A program made the translations under genes and the position numbers. The notes beneath the pieces are model-generated. The model searched no databases and had not been told where the DNA came from. It was given only the letters and a program-made list of their open reading frames with translations. Positions 5,041-8,958 of a stretch of DNA of 8,958 nucleotides are shown piece by piece. The stretch comes from an uncultured Lachnospiraceae bacterium (GTDB lineage Bacteria > Bacillota > Clostridia > Lachnospirales > Lachnospiraceae): assembly GCA_946533525.1 (NCBI GenBank), contig CAMNBW010000044.1, positions 1 through 8,958 of the forward strand, given 5' to 3'. How positions within the stretch are numbered: the first letter of the stretch is position 1; each line of letters begins with the position of its first letter.

Positions 5041-6510
5041 ATGCGGTGTTACAGATGCGGCGCTACTTTGTCCAGCGATGATTTCTGCACCGCCTGCGGT
5101 GCGGATGTGAAATTATATAAAAGAATCGTCAAACTGTCTAATTCATTTTACAATGAGGGACTCAGGAAGGCCAAGGTAAGAGATCTTTCGGGTGCCGTAG
5201 AATCTTTGAAACAGTCGTTGAAGTGCAACAAGAATAATGTTGAGGCACGAAATCTTCTTGGACTTGTATATTTTGAAATGGGAGAGACGGTTCAGGCGCT
5301 TTCCGAGTGGATAATTTCAAAAAACATCAGGTCAAAGAAAAATATTGCGGATGACTTTATGGCAGAGCTTCAGGATAATACAGGGAAGCTTACCACAATA
5401 GATCAGACCATTAAAAAATATAATCAGGCGTTAAGCTATGCCAATCAGGATTCCATCGATCTGGCGATCATTCAGCTAAAAAAAATAGTAAGCATGAACC
5501 CTAAGCTGTTGGCGGCATACCAACTGCTTGCTTTGTGCTACATAAAAACAGAGCAGTGGGACAGGGCCAGGAGGATAATCCTGCGCGCCTGCAAGCTGGA
5601 TACAAATAATACGACTTTAAAATATTATCTTCGGGAAGTTGAGCGTGTGATGTCCGAGAGGGCGGACGGCGGCGGAGATACAAGGAATTTCCATCACGAA
5701 GATGCATTTACATATCAAAGCGGAAACGAGACCATAATCCAGCCCATAAACGAAAGGGAGAGAAGCGGCTCTTTTACGGTTCTGAATATAATCATAGGTC
5801 TTATAGTCGGGGCTGCCATCATGTGGTTTCTGGTGCTGCCGGCGAGGATACAGTCGGCCAGGAGCGACACACAGGATCAGCTTCAGGAGACCTCTGACGA
5901 GCTCACTTCGAGAAATGCCGATATAGGCGAGCTGGAAAAAAGGGTAGAGGCCCTGCAGGAGGACAACGAAAAGCTGAAGGAGCAGCTTTCGGGCTTCACC
6001 TCCGATTCGGGGCTTATGAATAATTATAACTATCTTATGCAGGCGGCTCAGGAGTTCATGGAGCATCCCGAGGATGCCAAACGGGCCGCGGAGATACTTT
6101 CCAATATTGACCCGTCTTCTGTGAGCGAGGATTCCGTAGGTGTCAGCAAGGAATTCGCAGACCTTTACAGATATATGTCCAACGTGGTCTCGCAGCAGGC
6201 CGCAAGGACAATGCTGGATGACGGCGAAAAGAAGTACAACGAGGGGAACTATTCGGCGGCTATCGAGCTGCTGGAGGATGCGGTGCTCTTTGCCCCGGAT
6301 TCCGATGAAGCCTTATACTATCTGGCACAGAGCTATATACATGACAATAATGAATCCCAGGGAAGGATGCTTTTAAATCAGCTTATAACCAAATTCCCGG
6401 ATTCCAGATATGCGCAGCGGGCGGGAGAATATTTAAGCTCGGGCGTCGAGACCGCAGAGCCCACTGAGACTGCAGAGCCCACTGAGACTGCAGAGGGAGA
6501 CGCCGACTGA
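5041..6510 (+). CDS. Zinc-ribbon, TPR, single-TM, coiled-coil, TPR membrane protein
   Basis: This 489-residue protein begins with a zinc ribbon (C3/C6 and C16/C19). Helical tetratricopeptide-type repeats occupy about 31-200, for example AVESLKQSLKCNKNN and QWDRARRIILRACKLD. After a polar linker, one hydrophobic segment spans 247-266. It is followed by a coiled coil (about 272-318) and a second TPR block (about 390-463, YNEGNYSAAIELLEDAV), then an acidic Thr/Pro tail with ETAEPT repeats. Reduced cysteines and basic residues before the TM (RER at 239-241) suggest the N-terminus is cytosolic and the second TPR block faces outside; this topology is inferred. TPRs bind proteins, so it may be a scaffold linking cytosol and envelope. 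AAGGAG (5027-5032) lies 8 nt before the ATG. The glycosyltransferase gene starts 1 nt after its stop, pointing to joint expression. Confidence 0.85.
   Translation: MRCYRCGATLSSDDFCTACGADVKLYKRIVKLSNSFYNEGLRKAKVRDLSGAVESLKQSLKCNKNNVEARNLLGLVYFEMGETVQALSEWIISKNIRSKKNIADDFMAELQDNTGKLTTIDQTIKKYNQALSYANQDSIDLAIIQLKKIVSMNPKLLAAYQLLALCYIKTEQWDRARRIILRACKLDTNNTTLKYYLREVERVMSERADGGGDTRNFHHEDAFTYQSGNETIIQPINERERSGSFTVLNIIIGLIVGAAIMWFLVLPARIQSARSDTQDQLQETSDELTSRNADIGELEKRVEALQEDNEKLKEQLSGFTSDSGLMNNYNYLMQAAQEFMEHPEDAKRAAEILSNIDPSSVSEDSVGVSKEFADLYRYMSNVVSQQAARTMLDDGEKKYNEGNYSAAIELLEDAVLFAPDSDEALYYLAQSYIHDNNESQGRMLLNQLITKFPDSRYAQRAGEYLSSGVETAEPTETAEPTETAEGDAD
6448..6495 (+). repeat. 18-bp in-frame tandem repeat, about 2.7 copies
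   Basis: The unit GAGACTGCAGAGCCCACT occurs at 6466-6483. A copy with one change (C for T) lies at 6448-6465, and a partial copy of 12 bases at 6484-6495. The repeats are in frame and encode ETAEPT, ETAEPT and ETAE near the C-terminus of the TPR protein. Copy number is likely to vary between strains because losing or gaining a unit keeps the frame. Confidence 0.9.
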
Positions 6511-6511
6511 T

Positions 6512-7909
6512 ATGAGCAGAAGAGAATACGGGGCTCTGGTATTGCTTATATTTGCCGCGGCAGCCCTGGTGTCCTGGCTTCTGCGAAAGAAGAAGGACGG
6601 AGTACTCATCTTCATGGGCTTAAGCGCGTTTATCTTAAGATGCATATATATACTCTATACGCCGACGGATATAAGGCAGCACGATGTTATCGGCTTCGGA
6701 GGCACCAGGGGACAGGCGGCATATATAGAGTGGTTTTATAATAACGGACTGCGGTTTATAGAGACCGACCCCAGGGATAAATGGGGGTTTTTCCAGCCGC
6801 CCCTCCACCACATACTCTCGGCCCTTTGGCTAAGGCTGAATACGATGCTGGGAGTCCCCTACGGGCAGGCAACGGAAAATATACAGATACTTACCCTGAT
6901 CTACAGCCTGATATTTTTGTTTTACGCTTACAGGCTCCTTAAGTTTTTTAGGCTCTCGGGCAAGGCTTTGTATATATCCTTCGCCCTGTGCGCCCTGCAC
7001 CCTTCGTATATCCTGCTTTCCGGTTCGGTCAACAACGATATGCTGTGCATGCTCCTTACCATAATGACCGTCTATTACGGCCTTATCTGGTATGAGACAA
7101 GGAAATACAGGGATATAATAAAGCTGGCGCTTTGCATGGGGCTTTCCATGATGGCAAAGCTTTCGGGAGTCTTAAGCGCTCCCGCCCTTGCGTTTTTGTT
7201 CCTTTACGTATGGATAAAAAGCGGCAGGAAGGAGTTTGGCGCATACCTTAAGCAATATATTGTTTTTGCGCTGATCTCAGTTCCGATAGGAATGTGGTTT
7301 CCGATAAGGAATCTGGTAAAGTTCGGAATTCCCTTAAACTATACTCCTGAGGTTGGCGAAAAGCTTGTATATAACGGGCTCCTGTCCAGGATATTTGACA
7401 TAAGGACGAACAAACCCTATGTCGCCATGATAAAGTACAAGGATGCCTATGATGAATTTAATATACCCTTAAGCCTTATGAAGACCTCCCTTACGGGGGA
7501 ATTTGATTACTCGGGAGCCAACGGATATATAACCGCTTTTGCCTGGGTGCTGCTGATAAGCGCGGCGATCCTGGCGCTCCTTTGCCTTGCGGCCACAGTG
7601 CAGGTGCTTTTAAAGGGCAGGGGAGGGCAGCTTGGGATACAAAAACTGTACCTCGGGATCCTGTATGCCACGGCTTTGGCTTTTTACCTGAACCTGGCCT
7701 TCAGTATCCCCAATTTCAGCTCCCAGGATTTCAGATATATATGCCATGTGGTCGTTATAGAGGCACTGATGCTTGGAAGCGTGCTTATGAATAAAAAGGC
7801 TCCGGACGGCGCTGCGGCTTCGGGGATATTTGAAAAGACTACATATATCACTGCACTCATATTTTGTTGTTCCAGCACGGCGGTCTATCTTTTGCTGGGA
7901 CTGCCGTAA
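6512..7909 (+). CDS. Multi-pass GT-C glycosyltransferase, GT39/PMT-like
   Basis: The 465-residue protein has about 12 hydrophobic segments (for instance 5-24, 30-49, 124-144, 153-171, 177-194, 219-236, 249-265, 341-366, 378-398, 410-427 and 444-463). After the second segment comes an exterior loop with HD at residues 57-58, where GT-C enzymes carry a catalytic acidic residue. Further family-like features are FFQPPLHH (93-100), HPSYILLSGSVNND (163-176), WFPIRN (262-267) and SQDFRYICH (404-412). This layout fits dolichyl/undecaprenyl-phosphate-sugar dependent enzymes of the GT39/PMT/ArnT group, which transfer sugars outside the membrane. The acceptor (protein, lipid or wall polymer) is unknown. 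A GGGAG-type Shine-Dalgarno lies in the end of the TPR gene, and the ATG is 1 nt after its stop. The neighbouring membrane TPR protein is a natural candidate partner or substrate, which is inference. Confidence 0.82.
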   Translation: MSRREYGALVLLIFAAAALVSWLLRKKKDGVLIFMGLSAFILRCIYILYTPTDIRQHDVIGFGGTRGQAAYIEWFYNNGLRFIETDPRDKWGFFQPPLHHILSALWLRLNTMLGVPYGQATENIQILTLIYSLIFLFYAYRLLKFFRLSGKALYISFALCALHPSYILLSGSVNNDMLCMLLTIMTVYYGLIWYETRKYRDIIKLALCMGLSMMAKLSGVLSAPALAFLFLYVWIKSGRKEFGAYLKQYIVFALISVPIGMWFPIRNLVKFGIPLNYTPEVGEKLVYNGLLSRIFDIRTNKPYVAMIKYKDAYDEFNIPLSLMKTSLTGEFDYSGANGYITAFAWVLLISAAILALLCLAATVQVLLKGRGGQLGIQKLYLGILYATALAFYLNLAFSIPNFSSQDFRYICHVVVIEALMLGSVLMNKKAPDGAAASGIFEKTTYITALIFCCSSTAVYLLLGLP

Positions 7910-7924
7910 AAAGAGGTATAAGAG

Positions 7925-8958
7925 ATGAAGCTGATACATTGCGGAGACATCCATCTGGAATCTCCCCTGTCCACGAATTTTGATCATGCCACTGCGTTAA
8001 AGCGCAGGAATGAACTGCTGGTAAGCTTTATCAAAATGGTCAAGTACGCCGTGGATAACGGGATAAGAGCCATACTCATAGCCGGAGACATCTTTGATGT
8101 TCAGGATGTTTCGAGGGAGACCATGGCGGTGGTTATGGCCTGTATAATGAAGAATGAGGCCATAACCTTCATATACCTTCCGGGGAACCATGAAAAGGAT
8201 GTATTGCTGCGTTCCTTTGGAACCGTGCCGGAAAATCTGAAGGTATTTACCCCGGAGAATAAGATGTTCATAGTCGAAAATGTGGTGGTGGCACACGCGG
8301 ATACACCCGAAGAACTGCCCCAGCTCTATCCGGGAGATATGAATATCGTCATGTATCACGGGGATATGGACAAGGTAAAAATCCGCTCCTGGGCAGGGAA
8401 AAATATAAACTATATGGCTCTGGGGCATTACCACAGCTATTCCGAGGGACCCATCGACGAGAGGGGAACCTATTGCTACAGCGGCTGCCTGGAGGGCAGG
8501 GGCTTTGATGAGTGCGGACCCAAGGGCTTCGTAGTGCTGGACTTCGAGGGGGGCATTTTAAACAGATATTTTGTTGCTGCGTCAGAACGGACCATACATG
8601 AGATCACTATTGACGTCACCGGCCTTAATGGAATAGAAAACATATATGGGGAAATAGAGAGGCGGGTGGCAGACATTCCCGCCAAGGATATGCTAAAGAT
8701 CATTCTTACGGGCAGCTATCTTGCAGGGGACAGTATAAACGTGAATTTCCTGCAGAGCAGATACAGCGCGGAATTCTTCGCTGTGAGGATTGATGCTTCG
8801 GGAGTCAGGCTGGATATGCCCGAGAAGGATTACCGGCTGGACAAATCCCTTAAGGGTGAGTTTATCAGGCAGGTAATGGGAAGCAGCGATCTGAGCGAGA
8901 TGCAAAAGCAGATAGTGGTGGATATGGGGCTTCACGCCCTCGCCGGAGAGAATATATA
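7925..8958 (+). CDS. SbcD/YhaO-like metallophosphoesterase, DNA repair exonuclease (3' end outside window)
   Basis: The frame stays open to the window edge (344 codons plus 2 nt). The calcineurin-like metal site is complete: D8 and H10 (CGDIHLESPL), D55 and D58 (AGDIFD), N88 and H89 (PGNHEKD), H145 (YHGD), and H168/H170 (GHYHS). Family knowledge places such proteins with SbcD/Mre11 or Bacillus YhaO, which cleave DNA ends as the partner of an SbcC/YhaN-type ATPase; the short loops and the sequence GDIHLESPL fit the YhaO type better. An ATPase gene would be expected immediately downstream, beyond this window. AAGAGG (7911-7916) is 8 nt before the ATG, and the gap to the glycosyltransferase stop is 15 nt, so it is probably in the same operon. 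The C-terminal region after about residue 210 is less conserved and cannot be assigned in detail. Confidence 0.88.
   Translation, partial: MKLIHCGDIHLESPLSTNFDHATALKRRNELLVSFIKMVKYAVDNGIRAILIAGDIFDVQDVSRETMAVVMACIMKNEAITFIYLPGNHEKDVLLRSFGTVPENLKVFTPENKMFIVENVVVAHADTPEELPQLYPGDMNIVMYHGDMDKVKIRSWAGKNINYMALGHYHSYSEGPIDERGTYCYSGCLEGRGFDECGPKGFVVLDFEGGILNRYFVAASERTIHEITIDVTGLNGIENIYGEIERRVADIPAKDMLKIILTGSYLAGDSINVNFLQSRYSAEFFAVRIDASGVRLDMPEKDYRLDKSLKGEFIRQVMGSSDLSEMQKQIVVDMGLHALAGENI

Noticed and set aside
5617..6066. 149-codon minus-strand ORF within the TPR gene
   Set aside because: It is antisense to a coherent zinc-ribbon/TPR/TM/coiled-coil protein and shows no family resemblance or start signal.
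1..8958. CRISPR array, insertion sequence or transposase
   Set aside because: No regularly spaced direct repeats, no terminal inverted repeats flanking a transposase, and no transposase or integrase motif was seen on either strand.

Overview
The window looks like a piece of a low-to-mid-GC Firmicutes chromosome, most likely a Lachnospiraceae-type clostridium (Butyrivibrio/Roseburia/Eubacterium neighbourhood). The reasons are the Shine-Dalgarno-led, closely packed genes, the heavy use of ATA, AGG and AGA codons, a near-consensus sigma-A promoter, and the protein types present (a zinc-ribbon TPR membrane protein, a DUF342/FapA-like protein and a YhaO/SbcD-type nuclease). The assignment is inferred from style and protein families, not from a marker gene.

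Positions 1-310 hold gene ends. The first is the last 31 codons of a protein that resembles the AIM24/TIGR00266 family. It is followed directly by the C-terminal remnant of a probable HD-type hydrolase, which has no N-terminus and appears to carry a 14-bp frameshifting duplication. Positions 311-338 resemble the 3' end of a tRNA gene on the minus strand. A very strong intrinsic terminator lies at 344-387. Positions 388-654 contain no credible gene but hold at least four nested or adjacent inverted repeats. This is the least explained part of the window.

From 655 to the right edge everything reads on the plus strand as one apparent operon. It has a sigma-A promoter (TTGACA, 17 bp, TAGAAT) and a leader of about 100 nt with two small hairpins and no T-box. 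The genes are valS (valyl-tRNA synthetase), a FapA/DUF342 beta-helix and coiled-coil protein, a 45-residue acidic protein, a zinc-ribbon/TPR/single-TM/coiled-coil/TPR protein, a multi-pass GT-C (GT39/PMT-like) glycosyltransferase, and a YhaO/SbcD-like metallophosphoesterase cut by the window edge. Gaps between successive genes are 2, 12, 26, 1 and 15 nt, and no terminator lies between them, so co-transcription is likely.

The operon mixes translation (valS), probable envelope functions (the TPR protein and glycosyltransferase) and probable DNA repair (SbcD-like). I see no clear sign of a new defence or mobile system. The best candidates for something undescribed are the structured intergenic block at 388-654 and the uncharacterised trio of small acidic protein, two-sided TPR membrane protein and glycosyltransferase.
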